12,785 bases of DNA from Lysobacter_K sp038248955 (lineage in GTDB: Bacteria > Pseudomonadota > Gammaproteobacteria > Xanthomonadales > Xanthomonadaceae): NCBI GenBank assembly GCA_038248955.1, contig JBBRWW010000082.1:1-12785 (forward strand), read 5' to 3'. Under the pieces are notes generated by a model. That model searched no databases, had not been told where the DNA came from, and saw only the letters and a list, made by a program, of their open reading frames with translations. Positions 1 to 6,687 of the stretch are shown one piece after another; within the stretch, counting starts at the first letter, position 1, and each line of letters begins with the position of its first letter. The position numbers and the translations under genes are program-made.

Positions 1-576
1 GAGCGCTACGGATTGATGCCGATGATCGACCACTGGGTGATCGAGACCGCGCTGGCCAATTTCGACCAGTTGCATCCGCAGGGCGCGGCGCTGCAACAGG
101 CCGCGATCAACCTGTCCGGTGCCAGCCTGGAGGAACCGGGCCTGGCCGAACACATCCTGGCGACCCTGCAACGCCACAAGGTGGCCCCGGAACGCGTCTG
201 CTTCGAGATCACGGAGACCGTGGCGGTGCGCAACCTGGCGCAGGTGGCGCGGTTCATCGAGCGCCTGCGCGCGGTCGGATGCCGGTTCGCACTCGATGAC
301 TTCGGCGCCGGGATGTCCTCGTTCGGCTATCTGAAAAACCTGCCGGTGGACATCATCAAGATCGACGGCAGCTTCATCCGCGACCTGCTGACCGACCCGA
401 TGAGCCACGCCATCGTCCGCGCCGTCACCAGCATCGGTCACGAGCGTGGCGCCGAGGTAACCGCCGAATGGGTTTCCAGTGAGGAGATCGCGCAGGCTTT
501 GATCGTGATTGGCGTGGACTATGGACAGGGCTTCTCGCTGCACGCGCCGGAGCCGTCGCCCTTCCCGCAAGGATGA
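1..576 (+). CDS. C-terminal part of an EAL-domain (c-di-GMP phosphodiesterase-type) protein, 5' end outside the window
   Basis: The frame is open from base 1, so the gene begins upstream; 191 codons and the stop are visible. EAL domains hydrolyse cyclic di-GMP to pGpG. Seen here are the Asn of INLSGASL, the Glu of FEITET, the Asp-Asp pair of DDFGAGMSS (295-300), the Lys of IIKIDGSF (358-360) and the Gln of DYGQGF. These match the metal- and substrate-binding positions of the family; the EAL signature itself lies before the window. The usual EGVE motif reads EWVS (466-477): the first Glu is kept and the second is Ser, so activity may be altered. The protein ends about 15 residues after the Gln, with no further domain. 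Similar proteins usually carry upstream GGDEF, PAS or receiver domains, which cannot be seen here. It converges on the PilZ gene, 154 bases away. The domain call is very secure; catalytic competence is uncertain. Confidence 0.93.
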   Translation, partial: ERYGLMPMIDHWVIETALANFDQLHPQGAALQQAAINLSGASLEEPGLAEHILATLQRHKVAPERVCFEITETVAVRNLAQVARFIERLRAVGCRFALDDFGAGMSSFGYLKNLPVDIIKIDGSFIRDLLTDPMSHAIVRAVTSIGHERGAEVTAEWVSSEEIAQALIVIGVDYGQGFSLHAPEPSPFPQG

Positions 577-667
577 ACGTACCCCGGGTGCCGATGCGCC
601 GGAAGGCCTTGCGTGGGTGTGGCGGGCATTGCGGCCAGTCGAGTCGACGGTCCCGGGAAACCGAGTG

Positions 668-694
668 CGTCACCGGGCAGTGGAACCGGTGGCG
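668..694 (+). other. RNA hairpin after the EAL gene
   Basis: A nine-pair stem (668-676 with 686-694, core CACCGG/CCGGTG) has one G-U pair when read as + strand RNA and closes a nine-base loop. It lies about 90 bases past the EAL stop in the gap between convergent genes. No U-tract follows, so it is not a standard intrinsic terminator. It may stabilise a 3' end or help a Rho-dependent stop. Confidence 0.35.
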
Positions 695-706
695 ACCAGC
701 GATGGA

Positions 707-723
707 CGCCGCGGTTCGCGGCG
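707..723. other. GC-rich hairpin between convergent genes
   Basis: A perfect seven-pair inverted repeat (CGCCGCG, three-base loop, CGCGGCG) ends seven bases before the stop codon of the minus-strand PilZ gene. In PilZ mRNA it would form just after the stop. Neither strand has a T-run after it, so a terminator function is only possible, not shown. Confidence 0.35.
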
Positions 724-730
724 CCGCCGC

Positions 731-1090
731 CTATTCGTAGCGACCGCCTGGCGTCTCCAGCCATTGCCGCAACTGCTGCATCTGGCTGTCGAGCAGGGTG
801 ATGAAGCGGAAGCCGGTCCAGGTCTGCCCCGACGCGCTGGCGGTATCCTGCCACAGCAGATGCACGCCGACCTCGATGGGCGTCATGGCCGCGTCGTCCA
901 GCACGAATCGCAACTGGTACAGCGCGTCGTCGATCAACGGGACGCTGGTGACGACCAGCATCCCGGTCTCCGACAGGTTGCCCAGTCGGCCGATCACGAT
1001 GTCGGTCATGGTGTCGATGACCTGGATCGTCTCGGCGATCTTGCGCCGGGGGACGCGCCGGTATTCGTCGTTGGCGTTTTCGGCGCTCAT
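731..1090 (-). CDS. Small PilZ-domain protein, probable c-di-GMP receptor
   Basis: The gene encodes 119 residues, a single PilZ domain with short tails. The binding signature is complete: RxxxR as RVPRR (residues 12-16), then NxSxxG as NLSETG (38-43). Together these clamp a c-di-GMP dimer in studied PilZ proteins. A beta-rich stretch follows (LYQLRFVL, IEVGVHLLW, WTGFRFITL) and then a C-terminal helix, as expected for the fold. There is no signal peptide or membrane segment, so it is cytoplasmic. The ATG overlaps the stop of the upstream DUF1631 gene as ATGA, and a GAGG motif lies seven bases before it, so translation is probably coupled. The partner or output (motility, pili, secretion) cannot be read from sequence; interaction with the DUF1631 protein is inference. 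The start is well supported, since a longer reading would run back through the DUF1631 gene in another frame. Confidence 0.92.
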   Translation of the reverse strand: MSAENANDEYRRVPRRKIAETIQVIDTMTDIVIGRLGNLSETGMLVVTSVPLIDDALYQLRFVLDDAAMTPIEVGVHLLWQDTASASGQTWTGFRFITLLDSQMQQLRQWLETPGGRYE

Positions 1091-3366
1091 GCGTCGGCCT
1101 CGGTGGTTGCCTTGGAAGCCTGGTCGCCCCGGCCGCTGAAGTGGCGCAGCGCATTGAGCGTGGCCTGCCAGGCGCGATCCACCAGACGCCCCTTGTCGGC
1201 GGTGACGATGCGCGCCTGCTCGTTGGCCATCATCCGGGCCAGCGCGTCGAGCGAATGCTCGCCGATGCGGTGGCCCCGCTGGTTCACGAACAGGGCATTG
1301 TTGGTAACCGGACTGAACCACGCCAACCGGCGACGGACCACATCGCCCTGCTGGTTGCTGACGAACTCGAACCAGGTACCGAACGGCAGCGTGCGCAATT
1401 GTCCGTAGCAGGCTTCCTCGGCCGGCGTGCGCGGCGGCAGCGGCGCTACCTTGGCCACGGCCTCCTCGCCCAGCCGCGCACGCGCCTTGAACTTCATCGC
1501 CAGTTCGGTGCGCGATGCGGCGTCGTCCTCGCCTTCGGCGATCCCGGCGGTCAACCGTCGCGCGATCACCGTCGCCTCGTCGACGTGGTAGCCGACCTGG
1601 GTCAGCGCCGACTCGATCTGCTGGCTCAGGCCTTCCGACGCCGGCACGCCCTCGCCATTGGCGGCGACGATCTGCGTGGTCGCGGCCAGTTGCTGCTTCC
1701 ATTCCTCGCTGTCCTCGCCGTGGCGGAGCAGGGTCAGGGTCAGCACGTCTGCCCAGGCCTGGCTCAGCAGCGTGCGCAGGAACTTCGGCAGCGGCTTGTC
1801 GAGCACCGCCTCATCGAGTACCGCGGCGGCGCGCTGCTTGGCCAGGACGAGTTTTTCCTTGCCGCGCGCGGCCTCGACATGACGACGCTCGGTGACCTCG
1901 GCCTTGCGCGCCATCGACTGCAGTTTTTCCTGCAATTCCTGGTTCGCGGCCTCGAAGACCTGCGAGTCGCCGTTGTAGTTTTCCACGACGTGGTCGACGG
2001 CCTGCTGGAGCTGGGCCCCGAGCTGCGGATCGGCATCGTCATCGCCCAACCAGCGCGCGCCCGATTCGGCGACCGCGTTGAGCAGTTGCCGCGCCGGATG
2101 GTGCTGGCGCACGAAGAACTCGCGGTCCTGCAGCGCCACCCGCAACAGGGGCACCTGCAGGCGCTCCATCAGGGCGGAGCTTTCCGCGCCTTCGCGCAGT
2201 TCACGACCGATCTCGGTGTAGAGCAGGCCGAGCAGTTCGAACGTGTCGCTGTCCTCGCGCGACAGCGCGATCGGATCACCACCGGGTTGGCGGCCTTCGA
2301 GCAACAGTGCCTGGCGGACCTCGGCGAGGTTGCGGGGCGCCGGCGAAGCGCCCTGCAGCTTGCCGAGCACACTGAGCACGTCGGGGGTCGGCAGGGCTGC
2401 GTGGACGTTGGGCTGGATCTTGCCGGCGGGGCGCAGCTTGCCCAGCAGGTTGCGGCGTTCGGCCAGCAGCTGCTGCAGCATGTCGAATGCGGCGGTCTCG
2501 GCGACCGGATCGCTGGGTGCGACGTCCCCCATCCAGCCGGTGTGCGGCGCATCGTGGGGATCCAACGCCAGCGGCCCGCTGCGTTGCAGCGGCGCGCCGT
2601 TGGCGGACGGTGGCTCGGGAGCGCCGCGCTTCTCCGCGCGCGGCCGCTTGCGCAGGGGCACGAACGACAAGCTGGGAAGCACGTTATGGCGGGCCAGCAG
2701 GGCGTTCATCATCTCGATCAGGTGTTCGTAGCCCGACAACACGTGGCGTTCGAACGTGAGTAGCAGCAGCTGGCGCGCGTCGGTATCGAGCTTCAGCACC
2801 TCGCTGGCTCCCTGCAGCAGCTTGCCCAGCTGCTGCGGGCCGACGGGCAGGTGCTCGGCATCGAACGCCGGGGCGCCGGCGAGGACGCCGAAGCGCTGCC
2901 CCAGCAGTTGCAGCGGCAGGCTCGCGCGCGACTCCTGGCGCATCGCCATGATACGCAGCACGGTGTCCTCGCTCGCTTCGGCATGGTCGATCAGGCGCAT
3001 GTCGCGGAACGCCATCGGCGTCGCCTCCGCCACGTCGGCGGTGGGCGTGACGGCTTCCCGGATCCGGCTGAGGGAATTTTCAAGCGCGATGAGGAACAGC
3101 GGCACCAGGTCGGCGCGGTTCTGCCGCAGTGCCCGCAGCGCTTCGAAATGCAGGCCCTGAACGCTCGGGTTGCGGGCCTGGTCGGCGAGGCGGAACAGTT
3201 GCTGCTCGTAGTGGACCAGCATGCGCTCGAGTTGCCGCGACAGTTCGTCGGCGAGCAGCGCGTGCAGTTCCTCGAGCGTCACGCGCACGCGGTGCGGCAG
3301 GATGGCGGTGGCCAGCGACCGGGAGCGTTGCATCGGCGAGGCGAATGGATCGAACGGATTGGACAT
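1087..3366 (-). CDS. DUF1631 family protein, function unknown
   Basis: This large protein of 759 residues has no signal peptide and no membrane segment. It resembles the DUF1631 family of Xanthomonadaceae and Pseudomonas relatives. The N-terminal third is helical (about 20-220, beginning RVTLEELHALLADELS). It is followed by a low-complexity, charged, Pro/Ala-rich linker (about 235-290). A helical centre includes a likely coiled coil around 465-515 (NQELQEKLQ starts at 475). A compact beta-rich segment (about 655-735) begins LPFGTWFEFVSN and continues RRRLAWFSP and ALFVNQRG. I infer that this last part is a small barrel, possibly PilZ-like, but it lacks the RxxxR and NxSxxG residues. No catalytic motif is recognised. 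The ATG is preceded on the minus strand by GGGGAG with five bases between. The stop overlaps the PilZ start (ATGA). A scaffold or effector partner for c-di-GMP signalling is a guess from context only. Confidence 0.88.
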   Translation of the reverse strand: MSNPFDPFASPMQRSRSLATAILPHRVRVTLEELHALLADELSRQLERMLVHYEQQLFRLADQARNPSVQGLHFEALRALRQNRADLVPLFLIALENSLSRIREAVTPTADVAEATPMAFRDMRLIDHAEASEDTVLRIMAMRQESRASLPLQLLGQRFGVLAGAPAFDAEHLPVGPQQLGKLLQGASEVLKLDTDARQLLLLTFERHVLSGYEHLIEMMNALLARHNVLPSLSFVPLRKRPRAEKRGAPEPPSANGAPLQRSGPLALDPHDAPHTGWMGDVAPSDPVAETAAFDMLQQLLAERRNLLGKLRPAGKIQPNVHAALPTPDVLSVLGKLQGASPAPRNLAEVRQALLLEGRQPGGDPIALSREDSDTFELLGLLYTEIGRELREGAESSALMERLQVPLLRVALQDREFFVRQHHPARQLLNAVAESGARWLGDDDADPQLGAQLQQAVDHVVENYNGDSQVFEAANQELQEKLQSMARKAEVTERRHVEAARGKEKLVLAKQRAAAVLDEAVLDKPLPKFLRTLLSQAWADVLTLTLLRHGEDSEEWKQQLAATTQIVAANGEGVPASEGLSQQIESALTQVGYHVDEATVIARRLTAGIAEGEDDAASRTELAMKFKARARLGEEAVAKVAPLPPRTPAEEACYGQLRTLPFGTWFEFVSNQQGDVVRRRLAWFSPVTNNALFVNQRGHRIGEHSLDALARMMANEQARIVTADKGRLVDRAWQATLNALRHFSGRGDQASKATTEADA

Positions 3367-3394
3367 GGAGGCTCCCCCCGGGGCCGGATGTGCG

Positions 3395-3423
3395 ATCTAA
3401 GCATGCGCGGCTGACGATGTCAG
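3395..3423 (-). promoter_or_regulatory. Candidate promoter of the DUF1631-PilZ unit with overlapping inverted repeat
   Basis: On the minus strand CTGACA (-35, 3418-3423, five of six consensus bases) is followed after 17 bases by TTAGAT (-10, 3395-3400, three of six). Transcription would begin near 3388, giving a leader of about 20 bases that includes the GGGGAG ribosome site. A perfect inverted repeat, GCTGAC-N3-GTCAGC (3410-3424), covers the -35 and could be an operator. The -10 is weak, so the call is tentative. Confidence 0.4.
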
Positions 3424-3536
3424 CGCACGCAATAAGTGGAAAATACCGGACGCGTCAAGCGCGAATGCGCTCCGGGCGGCAATCGACGGCCCGTGCACCG
3501 TGCCCGTAACTCAGCGCGCAAGCAACCGAAAAACTC

Positions 3537-4694
3537 TCACTCCGGCAGGAACAGCGCGACCACGTCGTTGGTGAAGCGCCTGCCGAGCTCGGTCGGGCGG
3601 ATCCGGTCGCCGGCGATGTCGAGCCATCCGCGGCCGACGGCCGATGCAAGCTGCGGCGCGATTGACGCCGCCGGCAGCCCGGTGCGCGCCTCGAACTGGG
3701 CCAGGCTGAAGCCCTCGACCAGCCGCAAGGCATTGAGCATGTACTCGAACGGCCTGCGAGACGGCTCGATCCGCTCGTCGCCGCCGATTGCCGCCACCGT
3801 GCCGGCGTGGGCGAGGTAGGAGGTCGGATGCTTGTGCTTCCAGCGCCGCACGATGGCCTGCTCGCTGCCCAGGGTCAGCTTTCCGTGGGCGCCGGCGCCG
3901 ATGCCGAGGTAGTCGCCGTAGCGCCAGTAATTGAGGTTGTGTGCACACTCGCGCCCGGGCCGGGCGTAGGCGCTGACCTCGTACTGCGCGTAGCCGGCGT
4001 CGGCCAGCAGTGCCTGGCAGTGCTCCTGGATGTCCCAGCTGCTGTCCTCGTCGGGGATGCCACCCGGCGGCCGGGCCGCGAACACGGTGTTGGGTTCCAG
4101 GGTCAGTTGATAGTGCGAGACGTGGCTGGGCTGGAGCGCGAACGCCCGCTCCAGGTCGCGCCCGGCCATTGCCTGGGTCTGCTGCGGCAGGGCGTACATC
4201 AGGTCGAGGTTGAGGTTGTCGAAGCCGGCATCCTGCGCGAGCTTCACCGCCGACTCCGCCTCGGCGCTGTCGTGGATGCGGCCCAGGCGCTGCAGGCAGC
4301 CGTCGTCGAAACTCTGGATGCCGAAGCTCAGCCGGTTGACGCCGGCGGCGCGGTAGCCCTCGAAGCGACCGTGTTCGGCGGTGCCGGGGTTGGTCTCCAG
4401 GGTGATCTCGGCGGCTGGCGCGAAGCGCAGCCGTGCGCTGGCGCCCTGCAGGAAACGGTCGATGAGATCGGACGGAAACAGGCTTGGGGTGCCGCCGCCG
4501 AAGAACACCGTGTGCACCGTGCGGCCCCACACCAGCGGCAGGTCGAGGTCGAGGTCGGCGAGCAGCGCATCGACGTAGGCATCGAACGGCAGCGCGCCGC
4601 GGGCCTCGTGCGAGTTGAAATCGCAGTACGGGCACTTGCGCACGCACCACGGCAGGTGGACGTAGAGCGACAGCGGCGGAGTCGTGAGGATCAT
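3537..4694 (-). CDS. hemW: HemW, radical-SAM heme chaperone (HemN-like)
   Basis: The gene encodes 385 residues. The radical-SAM cluster motif CxxxCxxC is C17-VRK-C21-PY-C24, binding a 4Fe-4S cluster and S-adenosylmethionine. GGGTPS at 66-71 is the usual SAM-contact motif. Downstream, HNLNYWRYGDYLGIGAGAHG is typical of the family, and a winged-helix-like C-terminal part follows (LVEGFSLAQFEARTGLP). True coproporphyrinogen dehydrogenase HemN has a fourth Cys right after the motif (CxxxCxxCxC). Here the sequence is CDF, which is the HemW pattern. HemW binds heme and is linked to heme delivery to respiratory enzymes; older annotations call it an oxygen-independent coproporphyrinogen oxidase. It is the last gene of the probable rph-VOC-rdgB-hemW unit, 107 bases after rdgB. 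On the minus strand a three-codon open frame (4702-4691) ends across its ATG. Confidence 0.96.
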   Translation of the reverse strand: MILTTPPLSLYVHLPWCVRKCPYCDFNSHEARGALPFDAYVDALLADLDLDLPLVWGRTVHTVFFGGGTPSLFPSDLIDRFLQGASARLRFAPAAEITLETNPGTAEHGRFEGYRAAGVNRLSFGIQSFDDGCLQRLGRIHDSAEAESAVKLAQDAGFDNLNLDLMYALPQQTQAMAGRDLERAFALQPSHVSHYQLTLEPNTVFAARPPGGIPDEDSSWDIQEHCQALLADAGYAQYEVSAYARPGRECAHNLNYWRYGDYLGIGAGAHGKLTLGSEQAIVRRWKHKHPTSYLAHAGTVAAIGGDERIEPSRRPFEYMLNALRLVEGFSLAQFEARTGLPAASIAPQLASAVGRGWLDIAGDRIRPTELGRRFTNDVVALFLPE

Positions 4695-4711
4695 CGGGTC
4701 ATTGTCTCACC

Positions 4712-4798
4712 CGGGGCAGCCGCGCCCGCCGGAGGAAGGTCAGCGGACGGCGGCGAACGCCGACGCGTGTTCCCGGAGCGCCGCCGATGGCTGCCCCG
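4712..4798. repeat. Inverted repeat in the rdgB-hemW gap
   Basis: CGGGGCAGCC (4712-4721) and GGCTGCCCCG (4789-4798) are perfect ten-base inverted copies 67 bases apart, spanning nearly the whole 107-base gap. The interior also has short GC-rich self-complementary parts (for example GGCGAACGCC). It could fold into a branched structure between the rdgB and hemW messages. There is no U-tract, so a terminator is unlikely. Confidence 0.4.
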
Positions 4799-4801
4799 AC
4801 G

Positions 4802-5446
4802 CTACGCGCCGAACGGCCCCGGCGACGACGCGAGCAACGACAGTTTTTCCCGCAACACCGCCAGCGCGCGGCCGCGGTGGCTGACGCGGTTCTTCACTGC
4901 CGGTTCGATCTGCGCTGCCGACAGTCCCAGCAGGGGATCCAGGAACACCGGGTCGTACCCGAATCCTCCCCGGCCTTGCCGCGCCTCGAGGATCACGCCG
5001 GGCCAGCTGCCTTCGGCGATCAGCGGCTGCGGGTCGTCGGCGTGACGCAGCAGCACGACGACTGCATGGAAATGCGCGCCGCGCCGCGCGGCCGGCATGC
5101 CCTGCATCGCCGCCAGCAGGGTGTCGATGTTCGCCGATGCGTCACCGTGCACACCCGAATAGCGCGCCGACAGCAGGCCGGGCGCGCCGCCGAGCGCGTC
5201 GACGCACAGGCCGGAATCGTCGGCGAGCGCCGGCAGGCCCGTGGCGCGGGCGGCATGGCGGGCCTTCAGCAGCGCGTTCTCGACAAAGGTCAGGCCGGTC
5301 TCGTCGGCATCGGTTACCCCGAGCGAACCCTGGGAAACCACCTCGATGCCGCCACCGGCAAACAGCGCGGCGAACAAGGCATCGAATTCGGCCAGCTTGC
5401 CGGCGTTGCTGCTGGCGATCACCAATCTGGTCGGGGTGGCGGTCAT
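4802..5446 (-). CDS. rdgB: RdgB/HAM1 dITP/XTP pyrophosphatase
   Basis: This 214-residue protein of the Ham1/ITPase family hydrolyses dITP, dXTP and XTP to monophosphates and pyrophosphate, keeping deaminated purines out of DNA and RNA. Visible motifs are the N-terminal IASSNAGK (10-17, nucleotide loop), the central ADDSGLCVDAL with acidic D76-D77, SARYSG, GFGYDPVF and the C-terminal SHRGRAL, all in the family order. It is slightly longer than the usual roughly 200 residues, mainly at the C-terminus and around residues 26-34. The frame is open for eight codons upstream, but the ATG at 5446 fits the family start and overlaps the VOC stop (ATGA), with GGAG nine bases before it, so translation is probably coupled to the VOC gene. 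hemW follows in the same direction. Confidence 0.96.
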   Translation of the reverse strand: MTATPTRLVIASSNAGKLAEFDALFAALFAGGGIEVVSQGSLGVTDADETGLTFVENALLKARHAARATGLPALADDSGLCVDALGGAPGLLSARYSGVHGDASANIDTLLAAMQGMPAARRGAHFHAVVVLLRHADDPQPLIAEGSWPGVILEARQGRGGFGYDPVFLDPLLGLSAAQIEPAVKNRVSHRGRALAVLREKLSLLASSPGPFGA

Positions 5447-5835
5447 GCGTGCGGCTCCAGCAGGTCCCAACGGTTGCCGTACAGGTCTTCGAATGCTGCG
5501 ACCGTGCCGTATTCCTCCGCTCGGGGCGCTTCCAGGAAGCGCACGCCGCGCGCGGTCATCGCCGCGAAATCACCCGCCAGGTCATCCGCATGCAGGAAGA
5601 AGCCGACCCGGCCGCCGGCCTGGTCGCCGACATGCGCGGCCTGCGGGTCGGTAGTTGCCAGCGCCAGCCGCACCGCGGTTGCCACCGGGCCCGGCGGCGC
5701 CACGCGCACCCACCGCCTGCCGTCGCCGAGTGCGGTGCGCTCGACCAACGCGAAGCCAAGCACCTGGGTGTAATGGGCGATGGCCTCGTCGGAGTCGCGC
5801 ACGAGCACGGTGATGTTGCCGAGGGCCTGCGTCAC
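5443..5835 (-). CDS. VOC (glyoxalase/bleomycin-resistance fold) family protein
   Basis: The gene encodes 130 residues, one VOC monomer of two beta-alpha-beta-beta-beta modules. The first begins at LGNITVLVRDSDEAIAHYTQ (residues 6-25); the second includes RVGFFLHADD and ends in YGNRWDLLEP. The usual first-strand metal ligand His is Asn8, and the usual last-strand Glu aligns with Asp in WDLLEP. A standard glyoxalase I metal site is therefore not evident, and the substrate is unknown. The start codon is GTG at 5835. No ATG lies upstream in frame near the fold start, and the ribosome site (GGGAAA region) is weak. The gene follows rph by 54 bases and overlaps rdgB by ATGA, so it is embedded in a nucleotide/RNA housekeeping unit. 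Whether its role relates to nucleotide metabolism is only inference. Confidence 0.88.
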   Translation of the reverse strand: MTQALGNITVLVRDSDEAIAHYTQVLGFALVERTALGDGRRWVRVAPPGPVATAVRLALATTDPQAAHVGDQAGGRVGFFLHADDLAGDFAAMTARGVRFLEAPRAEEYGTVAAFEDLYGNRWDLLEPHA

Positions 5836-5889
5836 GGCGTGGATTTCCCGCTGCGCTGCACGGCTGGAGGCCGGCGTGGCCGATCCGAG

Positions 5890-6648
5890 TCAGCGCGCCA
5901 GTGCTTCACGTTGCTTGGCGACCAGTTCGGCGATGCCGAGCTCGGCCAGCGCCGTCATCGCAGCGAGCTCTTCACGGCGAAACGCATGGCCCTCGGCGGT
6001 GCCCTGCAGCTCGATGAAGCCGCCGCCATCGTTCATCACCACGTTCATGTCGGTGTCGCAGTCGCTATCCTCGGCGTAGTCCAGGTCCAACACCGGCACC
6101 CCGCGGTAGATCCCGACCGAGACTGCGGCGATGGCGCCGTGGATCGGGTCGCGCTTGATGTCGCCACGCTGGCGCAGCAGGTTTACCGCATCGGCCATCG
6201 CCACGTAGGCGCCGGTGATCGCCGCGGTGCGGGTGCCGCCGTCGGCCTGGAGCACGTCGCAGTCGAGCGTGATGGTGCGTTCGCCCAGCGCCTTGCGGTC
6301 GATGCAGGCGCGCAGTGAACGGCCGATCAGGCGCTGGATCTCCAGGGTGCGGCCGCCCTGCTTGCCGCGCGCGGCCTCGCGGTCGTTGCGGGTGTGGGTC
6401 GCGCGCGGCAGCATGCCGTATTCAGCGGTGACCCAGCCCTCGCCCTTGCCGCGCAGGAAGCCCGGCACGCGGGGTTCGATCGTGGCGGTGCACAACACCT
6501 GGGTCTGGCCGAAGCAGACCAGCACCGAGCCCTCGGCGTATCGCGTGAAGCCGCGCTCGATGCGGATTTCCCGCAGCTGGTCCGGGGCGCGGCCGCTGGG
6601 GCGCGTCACGTTGGCAGGCAGGTTGGTGCTCGGAACGACAGCTGTCAT
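5890..6648 (-). CDS. rph: Ribonuclease PH
   Basis: RNase PH is a phosphate-dependent 3'-to-5' exoribonuclease that trims tRNA precursors and forms hexameric rings. The 252-residue protein shows the family blocks: EGSVLVCFGQTQVLCTATIE, GWVTAEYGMLPRATHTR, REAARGKQGGRTLEIQRLIG (phosphate- and RNA-binding arginines), LDCDVLQADGGTRTAAITGA and DTDMNVVMNDGG (metal-binding acidic residues), then IELQGTAEGHAF. Nothing essential appears missing. The ATG at 6648 gives about 13 residues more than the family norm. A GTG at 6609 (leading into TRPSGRAPDQL) is a credible alternative start, and neither has a strong ribosome site. The gene is divergent from yicC, as in E. coli, and is the first gene of the unit continuing into VOC, rdgB and hemW. 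Confidence 0.96.
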   Translation of the reverse strand: MTAVVPSTNLPANVTRPSGRAPDQLREIRIERGFTRYAEGSVLVCFGQTQVLCTATIEPRVPGFLRGKGEGWVTAEYGMLPRATHTRNDREAARGKQGGRTLEIQRLIGRSLRACIDRKALGERTITLDCDVLQADGGTRTAAITGAYVAMADAVNLLRQRGDIKRDPIHGAIAAVSVGIYRGVPVLDLDYAEDSDCDTDMNVVMNDGGGFIELQGTAEGHAFRREELAAMTALAELGIAELVAKQREALAR

Positions 6649-6677
6649 CGACGTGATTACCGGGAATCAGGCCGGCG

Positions 6678-6686
6678 AGTTTACCA
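6678..6686 (-). promoter_or_regulatory. Candidate extended -10 promoter of rph
   Basis: On the minus strand TGG-TAAACT reads as an extended -10 (TGN followed by a hexamer matching four of six bases). No good -35 is found 16-18 bases upstream, where the sequence is GC-only. Transcription would start near 6671, leaving a leader of about 23 bases to the ATG. It overlaps the candidate yicC -10 on the other strand. Confidence 0.4.
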
Positions 6687-6687
6687 T
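6682..6687 (+). promoter_or_regulatory. Possible -10 element of yicC
   Basis: TACCAT matches four of six -10 bases and would start transcription near 6694, giving a leader of about 37 bases. The -35 region is poor. The site shares bases with the rph -10 on the opposite strand and lies between the arms of GGCGA-N9-TCGCC (6674-6692). The yicC ribosome site AGGAA (6720-6724) lies six bases before the ATG. Confidence 0.28.

Noticed and set aside
1091..1702. Upstream extension of the PilZ reading frame
   Set aside because: The frame stays open, but it would overlap the DUF1631 coding sequence for hundreds of bases. The ATG at 1090 has a ribosome site and precedes a normal-length PilZ domain.
1141..2763. 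A 540-codon plus-strand open frame lying entirely opposite the DUF1631 gene
   Set aside because: Its translation is rich in Arg, Gly, Gln and His runs with no recognisable fold. It is a mirror of the biased codons of the minus-strand gene, which matches a known family over its full length.
3524..3536. T-run on the minus strand just after hemW (GAGTTTTTCGG) as a terminator
   Set aside because: No stable stem directly precedes the T-run, so it lacks the hairpin of an intrinsic terminator.
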